Below, piece by piece: positions 34,494-47,950 of a stretch of 64,000 bases of DNA. The notes beneath the pieces were generated by a model. The model did no database searches. It worked only from the letters and a program-made list of their open reading frames with translations, and was not told the DNA's origin. The stretch's first letter is position 1. Every line of letters starts with the position of its first letter. Source of the DNA: Brienomyrus brachyistius. Taxonomy: Eukaryota; Chordata; Actinopteri; Osteoglossiformes; Mormyridae. The stretch spans positions 25,943,493 to 26,007,492 of the forward strand of contig NC_064539.1 of NCBI RefSeq assembly GCF_023856365.1, in the 5' to 3' direction. The translations under genes were made by a program, and so were the position numbers.

Positions 34494-34936
34494 TTTAATC
34501 AGATCACATCACATGATAAAACACGGAAAAGAAAACAGGAAATCGTGCTGGGCAACAGCGGTTTACAGTACGTGTGTTGTAATTAGCAGCAGTAACGCGT
34601 TTTGTTGTGAAAAGAAAAATAATAGCATTCCGTTTATTTTAGGCATTTTAATTTAAATTCATGCATTTAAAAACAATGTAATTGGCGTTGTTTAAAAGCC
34701 GAAAAGTAGAGAAATACTTACAGGTGGATGTGTGCACACTATCCCCAAGTACTTCTACTCGCTCAACGGACGTGTTGATATTTTGTGATCGTTATAATTT
34801 CGCAGAAAAATACGCACTTTAACATACTTACAGTAGGGTGTGGATTGGCACAGGACTTACACCGTCTGGTTAGCTTGATGATGGTTTCTGTTCACCTGCA
34901 GGATTTGATTGTGTGTGTGCTGTAGGCGCGTACACT

Positions 34937-35081
34937 ATGGGTTCAGCAGTGGAAAGGACAGACGATATGGTAAAGGAGTATTTGATACACCGTGGCTTCA
35001 CCTCAACCCTCAAGCATCTTGATGCTGAAATCAAAGCGGATAAGGAGAAAGGATTCCGCGTAGGTTGTTTATGTGTTTGTT

Positions 35082-35127
<46 letters not shown>

Positions 35128-38100
35128 TTTGTTTGTTTGTAAGTAATATTTAGTTGTTCGTATTTCGCTTATGTCATTGACATCTTAACGCAGTTTGTGT
35201 GAGCCACATTTTTATATTTTGTCTAATGTAGGTGGATAAAATCATTGACCAGCTTCAGCAGTTTATCCAGGCTTATGACCTGCCAGCACTGAAAGATTAC
35301 TGGGGTTACCTCGATCGGCGTCTTTTTTGTCGATTAGAAGACATCTACCGACCAACTATCAACAAGCTCAGAACCAGTCTTTTCCGTTACTATCTTGTTT
35401 ACACGGTGCAGGTACAGTGGCTCCCCCTGCAGACCACATTGAAGTGTAACATTTTATAAATAATGCACTACTTAGAAATACGCAAGCTAAGTATTTGATC
35501 TTATTATGAGAAGCAGTTAAACGCATTCTGTGCCATTGGTCAAAAATAATTAGTTAATTAAGCTTTACAGTTAAAGCGAAAACTAAGGTTTATATGCGAG
35601 AAAGGTGGTGCTTATGTTAATAAATATCTGAGGTGCTTCTCTGTTGTAGAATTAAGTTGTTCTGCCCTCATTGGATTTTTAGCTGCTGATCGATTCATTT
35701 ACTCAAACGGTGCGTTTTTCCAAATAGTAACAAATGTGAATCACATTTTATTTAGTTGTCAATTTGTCATTGCTGATGTTGTTTGTCTTTTTGTAAAATG
35801 TGTAAATTCCCAATATTATTTCAAATAATTTTATTAAATACTGTGTAATACCGTTTGTTAATTTTAACTGGGGAAAAAATCGAGGCCATGGTTTGACTTG
35901 CATTACGTTTAGGTCTTGATTTTTGTTTTGCATCGTTTCTTTTCCTCCAGACAAACCGTATGGAGAAAACCCAGGAATTCTTTCAGAAGCAAGCACTTGA
36001 GCTGCAGGGCCAGACCGAATGGCGTGACTGGTTTATATTGCCGTTTGTTCCCGTTCCGGATCAGAACCCTGTGTTCTCACCCTATTTTTTACGTCAATGG
36101 GCAGACACCTTTCTAGTTTCACTGCACAACTTTCTCAGTGTGGTCTTTCAGTATATGCATATCCTGAAAGTACTGATTTAAAACTTATCATTGTAGTGAC
36201 AACGAAGGATAAGTTATTCCATGTATTTTTGTCAGACAATTTTAAACTCACTGTCTGCCTAAGTGAAAACCATTATAAGCAATAAGTGAATGTCAGGTAT
36301 TTAAAAGATGATATAGAAGAGATAATTTTGAGAGCCAAGACACAAAAATATTAATTTCCTTGACAAAATCACCCCAGCCAGTACTCCTCAACTTTGATTC
36401 TGACGTACAGAAAAGCATCAGTCTGCAAGAGGAGAATGAGCAGCTGAGACATTTGGTAAGTGTCGCAGTTTGCTGAAATGGCACAGTAGCATTCACAAAA
36501 CAGTGCTACCAGCGTGTTATTGGTATATAATGCTCTTCAATTTTAACACCACAGTTCATACAATAGCAGTGATTCATCGGCTTTGTCCACCAGCTGTTTT
36601 CACTACAGGTGGACCCACGTCTGAAGAAGGGTGTGGAGGTTATAGTGCATCACAAATTACCTCCTTATGTGCAAAATATGGATCGACTGGGAGACACTGA
36701 GCTGTAAGGTCAAATTTTGAGATTGGGATTAACATACATGTAATGATGGGTGTTTAAATTTTACTGGTAAAACGGGGACTTTACACTGTTTATTATAACA
36801 GTAATTACAGCTTTTGAGGTGGAAGATAACTTGTCTTAAATATGCGTACCATTTTCCCAACAAATAAGGATGGTCAGTGCCCTCAAAGCTAGTTATATCA
36901 CATGCACTGTGAAATGCTTAACTTTGGAGTATTTCATCACTAAACTTTAAATAAATTTTTATACATAAATGACCCCCATGAATGAAATATATATATATTT
37001 TTTTTATTATTAAACTGGTACCCAGGTTTAAATTTAATATTTTTGTATTGTATCAAACCATGGCGTAGTCCTTGATTGACCTGTAGCGTACTGCTTTTAA
37101 GAGATACCAATAGTCACTATAGGAAGAAATACTTAATTTCAACAAATCCATTACTAATGATGTTCTAAGTACTTAAAAAGGAGCAAACCTCATTTTGGAT
37201 TCTCTGGTGGTTTTGAGAAGGAGAATGTTAACTCCAGTTCCTGCTCTTATTTCCAGGAACAACCAGTTATATAATTTAAGACCCAAAATTTGACTGAGGT
37301 AATATTTTGAAAACACAATTAGAATCTCAGAAGTCGGGTCGCTTGTCTTGCTAATGCTGCTTCTTTTTCCATCAGGGATCTGGTATCCAGCCAGCGGAAC
37401 GTTAGCCTTGCCACACAGCCTCGGAACCTCCTCGCGACATTCCTTCCCCAAGGAAAGCGGCCACCAACCAAGCTGCCCCAAGCATCAGTATCCTCCCCAA
37501 CGCAGGCTTCCATAGGCCGGAGGGAAATCGTGGCTGGCCAGGTCAGCTCATACGAGATTTAGGAAGTGCAATAAAATCCAGTGATAACGAACTTCAAGGG
37601 ACCTGGCAAAATAGTCCGTTATATCAAGAGTTGCTGTAAGCCCAGAACACAACTACAGGACACCATTTACTCATGCCACACCCCAGCAGACACACTTATA
37701 TAGGTATAGATTATTATATTGTACATGTAATAATCCGACTTTACCTGACCAGACGCGTGACTATTATTAATCCCGACTATGTATCTGCGCTGGATATCAC
37801 CGGCACACCACGCGCCTTGTAGGTGGAGCCTGCATGTCCGTTTTAGCAAACAAAACTACTGCTCAAAGCGGCCCTGGGGACCAAAGTGTTTGTCCGTTAT
37901 AAGCAAAATTCTGTCATATGCAAGCCCCTGTATCCGATGCTTTGTCTGCATGTTCTTAAAGGCACACGGCCGGGACCAGCGGACCTCGTCCGTTATAGAC
38001 GATATTCTGTTATAAGCGAGTCCACTATAATGAGATTTTACTGTATAGGAAGCTTTACACTATATGTAACTTGGTGTCCCTTATATTTGATTTGGATATT

Positions 38101-38425
38101 TAAAAAATCTCTTAATGGCATCTTGTTATTTTTAAGAATATCATAGATTTCGGTGGAGATCCTAAATAATGCATGACCTGCAGGCATTAAAGACAAAGGA
38201 GAATCCGCCGTTCAAGGACATGAAGACTGTGGTCAGTGCTGGAGCCGGTGACCCGCAAAGCAGCCACTCCAGACAGCGGCGGCACCAAGACCACGAGAAA
38301 GAGCGGAAGGAGTTATTCTCCAAGTTGCCCAGTCAGGTATGATCATCTGTCAGTGAGTTAACATCCGTTTGTTTAACACTGAAAGTCGAGAGTTTTCTAA
38401 TTCACAGGGAAGTTATAAAAAGTGG

Positions 38426-38457
<32 letters not shown>

Positions 38458-41400
38458 GTAAATGTCTTGCGCAAACCACAGAACTGCATTGAGAAAGTGT
38501 ACATCTTGCAAAAGCAATAAGCATTTCACCTTTAGGTAAAAATCTGAATAAATGTCTCCTGTTGATTTTGGGGGGGGGGGGTAGTAAAAAAGGTTTATTT
38601 TTGTTCATCGAAGAATAATAAATCTGAAATAATATTAGCCAGAACAATTTACGTATAGTTTAATGTGATTGCTGACAGAATGCTGAGAAAAAACTGGAGA
38701 GTTCCGAGTGTGACCCACATCCAGAACATGCAACTGACACAGTGGATATACCGAGCAGTCATGTGCAAGTAAGTGAGGAAGGCACTGGCTTTGAGCAGCC
38801 CTTTATTAAGCTGAGCCAAGAAGAATACGGCGAGCATCACTCCTCCATCATGCATTGCAGGTTGGTATGAGTCACGGATTGCAGCTGTTTTAACTCTGCT
38901 GGTAGAAGAGTTGACCCTGTTAACAGTTTGTAATATTAGGATTGATATGCAGCCTTTTTAGTTTTTGTTTTATTCTTAAGGCGAAAAGTTGTGAGCATCA
39001 TCTCTATATTTGATTCAGGGTCGACTGTTCAGGGAGGAGAGTGGCCAGTCTTGATGTCGATGGTGTCGTCAAGGTGTGGTCATTCAATCCCATTATGCAG
39101 ACGAAGGCCACCATCATGTCCAAATCCCCCCTTCTGTCACTGGAGTGGGCCACAAAGCCGGATAGACTGGTATGAGTGTCAAATGGCTGTTTGATACTGG
39201 AATAGGTAGTCATAAATTTGAGTTAAGGGATTTCAACCCTTTTTTGGTGATTGATTCCATTACGACAATAACTTAAAAACTATTTTATACATCTTTTAAA
39301 GTTTGCAGGCACATTGTAGGGGTGACAAACTGGTGATCAAATATTGAGAGAGGTCACCTCAAAATTGAAGCAGAAGTAGCAAAACAAAAAATGGCAGTAT
39401 TGACACTCGATCCCATTAAGACAATAACTCAAAAGTGGTAGCATAGAGAAGGGCAGCTCAGACACCTGATTTTGGCAACGTGATAAATCAAAAATTTATT
39501 TTTTCAAACTTTTCTAAACTTTGCAGGCACATTATTTTTACTCCATCTTTTATGGATCTTATTCATATGGATATAAATTTACACTTGACCAGGTCAAAAA
39601 TCAATTGAGTTAAAGTTCTTACTGTTTTGTTAAATTATGACCTAATATGTGATCAGATGGAGAACCCAGTTACTAAACTACTTTACTTTAATTACTAACC
39701 CAATAACACAGAAATACTATACATCTGTGAATCATTTTATTCAATAAAAAAACAATGTAATCTGATCACATTTAGGTCACCTATACAAAAATTAATACCA
39801 TTTTAAAAGGTTAATTTCTAGCACCCCTGTATGTCATTACTTGTTTATTATTAGTGGCAATTCATAATTTTATAATCCTAGAATTTGACGCATACATATA
39901 GATATTTTTAGACAATAGTCATTTGTAATCTTAATCTTGGTTTTAATAATCTAAATGAAACCAGTGTAGCCTGTAAGCTTTTCTGTATGTGTTCAGCTCC
40001 TTCTGGGTAGCGGTGTGGGGACAGTCCGCCTCTATGACACGGAGGCCAAGAAGAGCCTCTACGAGCTCACGATAGATGAAGTGCACCCACGGTGAGTGTT
40101 CGTGAATAGATGAGGTACACCCTTGGTAAGGGCTGACGTTTACTTCAGCTGCCATGCAGCACTCGAAGACTATCACAATGTCCATGAAGGCTCCACTCGG
40201 TGACGCAAGCAAAACTCCGTCGTTCATTGGTGAGGGGAAAACATGACTTTAAGAGCAGCTTTGCTCTACAGCGCCACCCTAGGCCTGCCGTCAAATTACC
40301 TGGTTCCCTGGCGTGTTGGCGCTAGAAGTGTGAAGGGGTGTGGCATGTCTCAGTGCCCGCTTTCTCGTGAAGTAAAAACCAGCCCTAAGTGTACCTGAAT
40401 AGACGGTGAACACCCACAATAAGTGTACCTGAATAGACGGTGAACACCCACAATAAGTGTACCTGAAGAGATGAATGATGGTACTTCTTGGTTGATTCGC
40501 AATTTTTTTTTCCTCCCTTATGAATCTTAAATGATTTTTGTATTGACACTTAACACATAAGTTGTTCTTGATTTTTTTTTCTCTGGGTTGGTCTGCAAGA
40601 TTTGAAGGATACAGTGAAACTCTGCAGATGGGTAGGAATATAAAATATGGAATTCTGGTGACGTGTGCTCTGGCCCTGCTGTGCTTGGAATTTTCAGGAT
40701 CCTGTCCCTTGCCTGTAGCCCTAGTGGGACCTCCTTTGTCTGCTCTGCTGCTGCACAGCCCCCCCGTTCTGGCAGCCTGCTGGAAGCAGGAAGTCATGCT
40801 TGTGCCACTGTTGTAGGAAAGCTGCTTCTTTGGGACACAAAGACGGTCAAGCAACAGGTACTTTGTGAGGACTGTGGGGGTGGGATAAGGGAGAAATCAT
40901 GGTATGATTAACTGTTAATATTAATTATTACGGTACATTATTTGGGTTGCCAGGTTCATGAAATCTTTGTGGAATAATAAAATGTATATCAAGGAAATTC
41001 TGTATTTGGTTGGAAATTGTAAAATTTTTGCTTATAATGTAGAATTAAAAAATTATAAATTTTAAATATTCTTTAAAGGCTTCTTTTTAAAGACAGTTAA
41101 TGGACTCTGTTTGTATTGTTCCTTTCTGTCCCACATAAATCTGTGTAAAGCTTCAATTCTCCCTTGAACCTGATACCGTGGCAATCAACTGTACAGCGTT
41201 CAACCATAATGGTAACCTACTGGTCACTGGGGCCGCTGATGGTGTCATTCGTCTGTTTGGTAAGAAAAAGTGTATAAATAACTTTTTTATTATTATTATT
41301 TAAGTAAAAAGGATCATGTTTGGATAATGGATGGGTGGGTGGGTCATGTCCAGCTTTGAGCATCGTTTGTCTTTTTTGTCCGTTTGACAGACATGCAGCA

Positions 41401-44400
41401 CTATGAAAGCGCAATGAGCTGGAAGGCACATGATGGCGAGGTGTACAGTGTGGAGTTCAGTTATGACGAGAACACCGTCTTCAGCATTGGAGAGGATGGA
41501 AAGGTAAGGGAGCGAAAATGAAACTCTGTAAACAAAAAGGAGATGATTTATAGACGCTCGGTACAAACAAAAAAGACAAACCTTCGTATGCACATTTATA
41601 GGAAGATTTTGGGATTTGTAAAGAGAAACTTTGCACATTAACGAACGGCCCAAAGCTGTCGCACAAACGTTCTGCAGGAAATGGGGGAAAAAAACAACAT
41701 CTAGACTTCAGACAGAAATGTGCTTCTAATTTTCATTAAGAGTTTTATCGCTTAGTTAAATGTGGGCTGACTAATAAACATTTTTATTGTCTGGTATACA
41801 GATAATTTTCAGTATTTGTGTTGAGTGAATCAACATTTTGTTTTAAATGAATGACTTTATATGTACCAATATATTGCGTGCAATCCAAGTTAGAGGTTTG
41901 CATGCTGAAAAGTCAAAGCAAGTAGGCGCCAAGACATGCATCCACATGCCCCTGTGTAGGCAAGTCGCATTTTGTATTATGGCGCATTTAGCTTTTTAGG
42001 GGAGCAAATACGAAGGAAATCACAATGATTATTCTTCCATTGATAATTTCTTGGCTTCTCAGTCATTTTAGACTGCCAGCTTAACTGCAGCCAGAAATAA
42101 GCTAATAGACTTCAGGGATGTTCAAACCCACAATTTAACTTGGCAGTCAGGCACATAGCTGCCAAGAGAAATTCTGATGGAATTGTGTGATGAATTGGCC
42201 TCAGCCCTTGAATGGCCTGCATCACGAAGCCATGCTTTCCCTGTCCATCTCCAAGTAGTGAAAACACTTGGATTTTTGGCATAGGAACATGTTAAGAGGA
42301 ACTGGCTTACGGAGCAGGTTGTGGATAAGCCTTGTGGGACCAGACCAGACTCTGCTACAGGGCTGACTGTACACCTGCTTGGTCCATCATCAGCTTCTTG
42401 GGCGTCTTGCTCGCTGCAATAAAGGGACATTATGATACATGTATAATGCCTTTATGGAAGATACCTTTTCCCATCGCTGTTTATTGTCTTGGGGATTTAC
42501 TAGACTCCATTGTGTCTGTGTCACTTGCCACGTCCATTTCTCAATGGGGGATAATTTCCGACAGGGACATCGCTCCAATTATAGCAGGGATTGGTTGTAC
42601 ACATCGGAGAGAGTTCCCGTTAAGGGTCCCCCGACAGTAGCCAACACACTGCACCAGTGTGCAACAATGCAATGTATGACATCTGCTTTTAAATCCGTCC
42701 TTTATTAATATTGCTGTCATTGTCCAGCTTGTTGATCGGACTGCATTAATTCTGGCAGTCACATGCTGCCACTCAACAAATTTTTCTTATTTTTTTATTA
42801 AATTTTTTTTTTGTCACACTACTTGATGAATTACCAGGAAGAGATTTTATTGTTCCTCTTCCTCTGACACTAAAGCCTGCACTTCATATTTACCCCCTCC
42901 CCGTATTTTAATAAATTAAATAAATAAATAAATTATTAAATAAATAAATAAATAAAAGCTATAAACCAACCCATGGTTCCAGGACTGAGGTCTGAACTGT
43001 AGATTGAGGTCCATTACACCCCTGAGTTTAGTGGCAGTGACTGGCAATTGGTTTGGAATAGTACATCTCAGCCTGTGCTCTAGCGTACAATCTTGCTTGG
43101 ACTATGTAGCTGATAACATAATAATGCAATCAGCAAAACATTCCACACTTTCACTCCATGATACTAATAATGCTAACATTTACACCACATATATTTAGGC
43201 ATATTTGCTTGTTTACAGAATTGCTTTGAATGAAAGGTGGGGGAATGCCAGAGTATCATCAGTCAACTAAGAGAATCTTATTTGCATTGTGTAATAAATG
43301 ACCACATAATGTTGCACACTGTCCCATGATGAATTGCTTAAAGCACCATATATTTGACATTTATTTTTGTGTCTTTAGCCCCTTTATTCCAATGCACACG
43401 GTGTAATTAGTAATACAGTTATGTTATTCCATCTGAAATTGCCTGTCCTAGTCAGGATTGCAGGCAGTCTGGAACCTGCAGGGAACAAGCCAGGATGGGG
43501 CACCAGCCCGTCACGCATGTACACCCACAGACAATGACAGCTCCAATTAACCTTGGTATGTTTTTGAACTGTGGAGGGGAAACCAGAGTAGCTGGAGGAA
43601 ACCCCACAACCACAGAGAGAGAACATGGAGACTCCACACACATGGAGCCATGGCAGAGACTGGAACGCTGGTCCCAGAGATCTAACGCAGCGGAGCTAAC
43701 CAGTGCACTACCGTGCCACCCTTGAATGGGAATTGTATATGGAAATACATAATGTGAAAGTCCATGGGCTGTGCATTGTCCCCCACAGTCATTTATTTTT
43801 GATTTGCGGGTCTGACTCCATTGTGAACTGAATATTATAATTGATGACATTTTATCATCAGTCGTTTGCAGCTCAGGACGACGTGTCGGTAAATAAAGGT
43901 GAATGATTAGATTGCGGTTGTATTGTCTTGCCCTGCAGTTTATCCAGTGGAACATCCACCGCTCTGGGGTGAAGCAGTCGGAGTACTCTCTGCCCCAGGA
44001 CGCCACGGGGCCCTTCGTGCTCTCAGGGTACAGCGGCTATCGGCAGGTACAGGTACCTCATGGTCGTCTCTTTGCCTTCGACTCGGAAGGACAGCATGTG
44101 CTCACTTGTTCCAGTACTGGAGGCCTTATATACAAGGTAAGGGGTCATTCTGGTATCTATAGCTACTGCAACTGTTTCCAATTATATTTCATTGAAAATT
44201 GATTTCTACTGTTCATTTTGTTCTGAAAACAAAGGCTACTATGAATCATTCCCTAACTATTGCATATTGCGTGTGTACTGGCCGACATGGGGATTAAAAA
44301 GCCTCCTGTATTCTTGCCAGCTTAATGCAGGTGAGAGTGGCTTGGAAAGTGTCCTGCCTCTGGGGGGCCATAAAGCGCCGGTGGTTACGGTGGACTGGTG

Positions 44401-44485
44401 CTCCGCTGTGGATTGTGGCACCTGCTTCACGGCCTCCATGGATGGCAAGATCAAACTGAGCACACTTCTGGCCCAGAAGAGTTAA
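34937..44485 (+). CDS. wdr91: WD repeat-containing protein 91 (endosome maturation factor), complete in 15 coding exons
   Basis: Exons: 34937-35059, 35232-35411, 35951-36169, 36378-36455, 36594-36703, 37376-37541, 38184-38336, 38679-38860, 39019-39169, 39997-40091, 40698-40857, 41151-41259, 41391-41503, 43939-44136, 44321-44485 (TAA). All junctions are AG/GT with matching phase; total 2202 bases, 733 residues against about 747 in human. The N-terminus ([20 protein letters not shown]) is LisH-like; a conserved block with [10 protein letters not shown] and FLRQWADTF follows; residues about 190-205 form a short coil ([11 protein letters not shown]); a serine-rich linker leads to a C-terminal WD40 propeller from about residue 400 ([49 protein letters not shown]). 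Known role: Rab7 effector that, with Wdr81, lowers endosomal PI3K activity and drives early-to-late endosome conversion. Exon 3's end (HILK before GTACTG) is the least certain junction. Confidence 0.97.
35077..35141. repeat. (GT)n/(GTTT)n microsatellite in wdr91 intron 1
   Basis: GTTT units flank a GT tract of about 20 units, directly after the exon 1 donor. Confidence 0.97.
37568..38046. mobile_element. Tigger/pogo-type non-autonomous element in wdr91 intron 6
   Basis: The left end CAATAAAATCCAGTGATAAC and right end (reverse complement CAGTAAAATCTCATTATAGT) are diverged inverted repeats. Subterminal GTCCGTTATATC and GTCCGTTATAGAC blocks are also shared between the two sides, as is usual for pogo/Tigger elements. 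No transposase is encoded. Confidence 0.7.
38429..38457. repeat. Poly(T) tract
   Basis: About 29 consecutive T in wdr91 intron 7, possibly the poly(A) tail of a minus-strand retroposon; no body was recognised beside it. Confidence 0.9.
39253..39535. repeat. Internally duplicated block in wdr91 intron 9
   Basis: ATTCCATTACGACAATAACT and TTTGCAGGCACATT occur in order at 39253-39315 and again, diverged (ATCCCATTAAGACAATAACT, TTTGCAGGCACATT), at 39410-39535. Class unknown. Confidence 0.5.
40072..40468 (+). repeat. 34-bp minisatellite that begins in wdr91 exon 10 and spans its splice donor
   Basis: Unit 1 (40072-40105) comprises the last 20 coding bases of exon 10 and the GTGAGT donor; unit 2 starts at 40106 with the same ATAGATGA and contains GGTAAG. 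After about 250 bases of other sequence, two identical 34-bp units (40399-40432, 40433-40466) with flanking partial copies follow. Units 1 and 3 agree at about 24 of 34 bases; in units 3 and 4 the donor GT has become AT. Confidence 0.7.
42908..42957. repeat. (AAAT)n microsatellite
   Basis: AAATAAATAAAT repeats with one ATTATT interruption. Confidence 0.9.
43450..43730 (-). repeat. Diverged GGAT-type SINE-like copy
   Basis: GATGGGGCACCAGCCCGTCA, TTTTTGAACTGTGGAGGGGA, AGAGAACATGGAGACTCCAC and a final TACCGTGCCACCC (reverse of the head) identify the family in minus orientation. Confidence 0.75.
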
Positions 44486-45421
44486 ATCAAAGTATTCAGA
44501 AGGCCATTAGTGGCGCAGAGGAGTTCAGCCGTTGTGGGAACACGACATTAATGCAAACACGAGTCACGTGGTTTTGGTCATTGCTAAAACTGTTGTTGGT
44601 ACGTCGTCTTAAACTCTTCAGTGTTTTTGTTTCTTTTCTTTTTTTCCCCCCTAAATTCAGTTTGAAATTGCTGATATTGCCATTTATTTTATCATAACCC
44701 CAAGGATCAGAAGAATGGCAGGAAGCCCTGCTTCAGTTATCTTCATATCCCATTTGTTTCTTATAAATACTTTAAAATGCAGTAGATTATATGATTGAGA
44801 AACAAAGAAACGCATATAAGGACCTGCAATATAAAAGGGCACTTGGAAAGTGCTTAAAATGAGGAATGTGGTAAATGCGAATCGTCTAGCCACCATAGTA
44901 CCCAGAAAACACTGTCTGATATACTAATGCCCATTTAATCATGCTAATCTCTTCTGCACGACTGGGAGGCAGATATGGTGTAATGCAATGTTTCGTTAGT
45001 TGAATGTGTTAAAATTTTCAGTAAAATGAAAATGTTGTTACATGGTGAATTTCTGAACCTTGATACTACAACATTGTACACACCATTTCCCCATTATATT
45101 TCAAGTTTGTTCTAATTTCTAGAATTTACACATTTTAAATTAATTATGAAGAGGAAAAAAAACACATCTGAATTGAGGTGTTACCAGATGTGAAAAATTA
45201 ATGAACAGTTGTCCCCAAAAACTGATTTAATTTTACTCTCAATGCACAGAATTTTCCTACTCTAATAGCAGCTTGCATAAACAAAGCATTTAAAAACTGT
45301 AATCGAAATTGTAGCATCCAGCCACACATGCCGTCCAAACCCTATTTTTGTTTGTTAAATAGTTTTAACTAGTCCTGTCAATGCAATGTTTGTCAAAAAC
45401 ATACCAGATGCACTGGATTAC

Positions 45422-45427
45422 AATAAA
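45422..45427 (+). other. wdr91: Probable wdr91 poly(A) signal
   Basis: AATAAA 937 bases after the stop codon, the clearest canonical signal downstream on this strand; a nearer non-canonical signal cannot be excluded. Confidence 0.45.
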
Positions 45428-45519
45428 ATTGAATACAATATAATTGATTGTGTTTAAATACAGTTTTTTGGTATTTAATCACCAGAATGAACAATGGCAC
45501 ATTTCAGAATCATGACGGT

Positions 45520-45645
45520 CTAGCTCAGTGTGTAGTGCTGACTTGGGGCGGATACCCCTCCATCTGGGGCGATTCCCATAATACAGCCTGGAATAGGCTG
45601 ATGGTTTTTTGTGACCCAATGCTGGTCATTCAAAAGATGGATGGT
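45520..45645 (+). repeat. Decayed tRNA-like SINE
   Basis: GTCTAGCTCAGTGTGTAGTGC resembles a tRNA A box and GGGCGATTCCCATAA sits where the B box should be; the tail reads AAAAGATGGATGG, like the GGAT-tailed family. Confidence 0.45.
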
Positions 45646-45649
45646 TGAA

Positions 45650-47810
45650 TTAGTGCTGCATATTCAATACATCATCATTACAAACAAGGCATTTTGCAAC
45701 GTTAATGCAAGAAATTCTTCAAAATGTAGTGTATATGCTTTTCTCTAGATGAAAACTACAAGGCGTAGATTTGGAAGAAAGAACTTAAAAGAAAAATCTA
45801 CCTCTTCTATCCCACTGTATTTTTGAAAACAATGACACGCAACATCATTGGTTCATCATTTGTTCGTGTCCTTGAATGATAAAAATCAATATGAATCAGT
45901 CCATTCATTACTGTTTAAGGACATCATTACAAATTTTCATATTAGATAACTTACATCTCCAAAGAAATAAATGTAAACTAGCGGTGGAATGTATGAAACA
46001 AAAAGAAACACTTTAACAATACAGCTCATAGAAATCTCTGTCGACAATGTCAGAGTGGACAGAAAAATGCTAATTTTCCCACAGGCATGGAATTTAAATA
46101 CATAGGCTGCATGTTTTTTGCATAGGACACTTTCCAGCAGATACAGACTGGTTAACGATCCCTGAACCACAACAAATGCATTCAGCATTATTAGGCATAT
46201 AAATTTGTTCATGATGCAGAAACATAATTTCTTACTGACTAAGCTAGAGATGTTGAATCACAACCATCAAATATCTCTTGCTGGCTTGTAGGAGATAAAA
46301 AAACCTGAACTACGCCATATCATCCATATAGAAACTCGCAGACCAATTAAATTCAGTGCAAATCTTGCAGAACAAGAATACGATTTCTCCACCCCTTAGG
46401 CAATCTTCAAAAGTAATTGTAGACCAATTCATACTGTAAGAATCACTGCAGTTCCCTCATAATTTCAAATGATTTGAAATCATATTAAGAACTGAAGAAT
46501 GGCATATTGTTTCAAATGAGCACTACATGACATCTGCAAGTTTGCAGTGCAAAACTGAATTTCAGAGTTTTCAGAGTAAGAAAAACAAATTTTCCAAAAA
46601 AAAGAATGAACTTGTAAAAGCTGTAACTGATGGCTGATTCTGACTTTTCTAGTGGTGAAACTAATACTTCCCAAGATGGTAACACCTGATGACTGGGTCG
46701 ATTCCACACCCTGATGACTGTTCAAATGCAAAAATAGGGCACAACACAATGCTTTGTACACAATGAAATTCATACATAGAATTTGCCAGAACGTCAAAGT
46801 TGTGGCTGCCCCTTAAATGTTAATACGCATGAATGTTTTCCCTTATGTTCCTTTACAATTCAGGTCTGTGTATCTTGTTCAATTTTGGGTGTGCTTTCTC
46901 TCCACAAAATACACATTAAGAAAACAACCTTTAAAAAAAACTAATTTGGTAGTTATACAACTTGCAAAAGTTAGTAAAGCACATCCTGAAATGCTTTCTT
47001 GAGTTCTTTACATACTCTCCAACATCATGGCCTCCTTTGATGAAAAAATTCAGATATAAATATTAAATTTTTGCAAGATCACTATGAAAGACAGAGCTTG
47101 TGTATCACCAAAGGAGTTTCAAGCTAGAGTCATTGTGCTGGGAATTGGAAAATGTGCTCCCTGAGAAAGCGAAGTGCGTCGGACCTCAGGGATAATGTTA
47201 GTGTACTGCAAACTAGCATTACTTTGGGGATGATGCGTGCATCAGTACAACAATATGTACAATGTCTTATTGCCATATGTTAAAGGTGCAAAATATAAAA
47301 TATATTTATTTCTTAGTCAACCAACAATATAAAATTATTATAGTATTTAAAATTGCACATCCATGCTATATTTAGAGATTATTTACCAGTCATATGCTCG
47401 TAAAAGGAGGCTAATGTTGTAATATATTTATTAAATAACTGTCTTTGGACTATGTTGAACAACATGACCAGGTTTGTTTGTGGTGTCTTTAGCCCAAGGT
47501 GAGTCGGCCTTTTCGCAAAATAAAGGTGACGTGTTCTTGTGTCACTCTGGGTTCTCCTTGCTTGTGAGAACAGAAAGGTGCCAAATGATCAAATGATCCC
47601 TCAGGCTTGTCGCACTTCTGGAAAAGGGACATCGCTCCTGCCATCGCTTGCAAATATCTATTTCGGTCCGCAGCCAGTATGTGGTGAAACCCCCTCCTGC
47701 CATTTCTCACAATACAGCCACGTCTATTAAAACCTGCCCTGGAGCACGAGATGCTTATGGCTGGTATTGATTGGAACCTATAACTGTTACTAATCAATTT
47801 TACATGCATT
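45650..47810. other. Intergenic DNA between wdr91 and the GPCR gene
   Basis: AT-rich; no exon, RNA gene or well-defined mobile element recognised. The part near 47090-47300 (GAATTGGAAAATGTGCTCCC) has a transposon-like feel but no ends were found. Confidence 0.3.
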
Positions 47811-47814
47811 ATCG

Positions 47815-47950
47815 ATAATCATGTATATATGGTGTTTGTCGCCTTTGGACTGTGAGAGGAAACCTCAGTACCCAAGGGAACCACACTCAACAAGGGGAGA
47901 ACATGCAAACTCCATACATTCAGAGCGGAGGTGGCATTCAAACCCAAATT
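47815..47950 (-). repeat. Diverged GGAT-type SINE-like fragment
   Basis: TTGGACTGTGAGAGGAAACC, GGGAGAACATGCAAACTCCA and ATTCAAACCCAAATTT match the middle and B-box region in reverse. Confidence 0.7.

Larger units (their letters stand above)
41504..43938. other. wdr91 intron 13, the largest intron
   Basis: Holds an (AAAT)n tract at 42908-42957 and a diverged SINE at 43450-43730. The stretch 42110-42700 is GC-richer with open frames on both strands but no recognisable domain or terminal repeat, so it is left unassigned. Confidence 0.5.

Noticed and set aside
34913..34936. Upstream GTG start for wdr91
   Set aside because: The ATG at 34937 aligns with the start of the known family; the upstream codons run through a likely splice acceptor.
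40291..40854. 187-codon minus-strand frame opposite wdr91 intron 10 and exon 11
   Set aside because: Antisense shadow of a coding exon and the minisatellite; no family resemblance.
43452..44006. 184-codon minus-strand frame over the wdr91 intron 13/exon 14 boundary
   Set aside because: Made of a reversed SINE copy plus antisense of exon 14.
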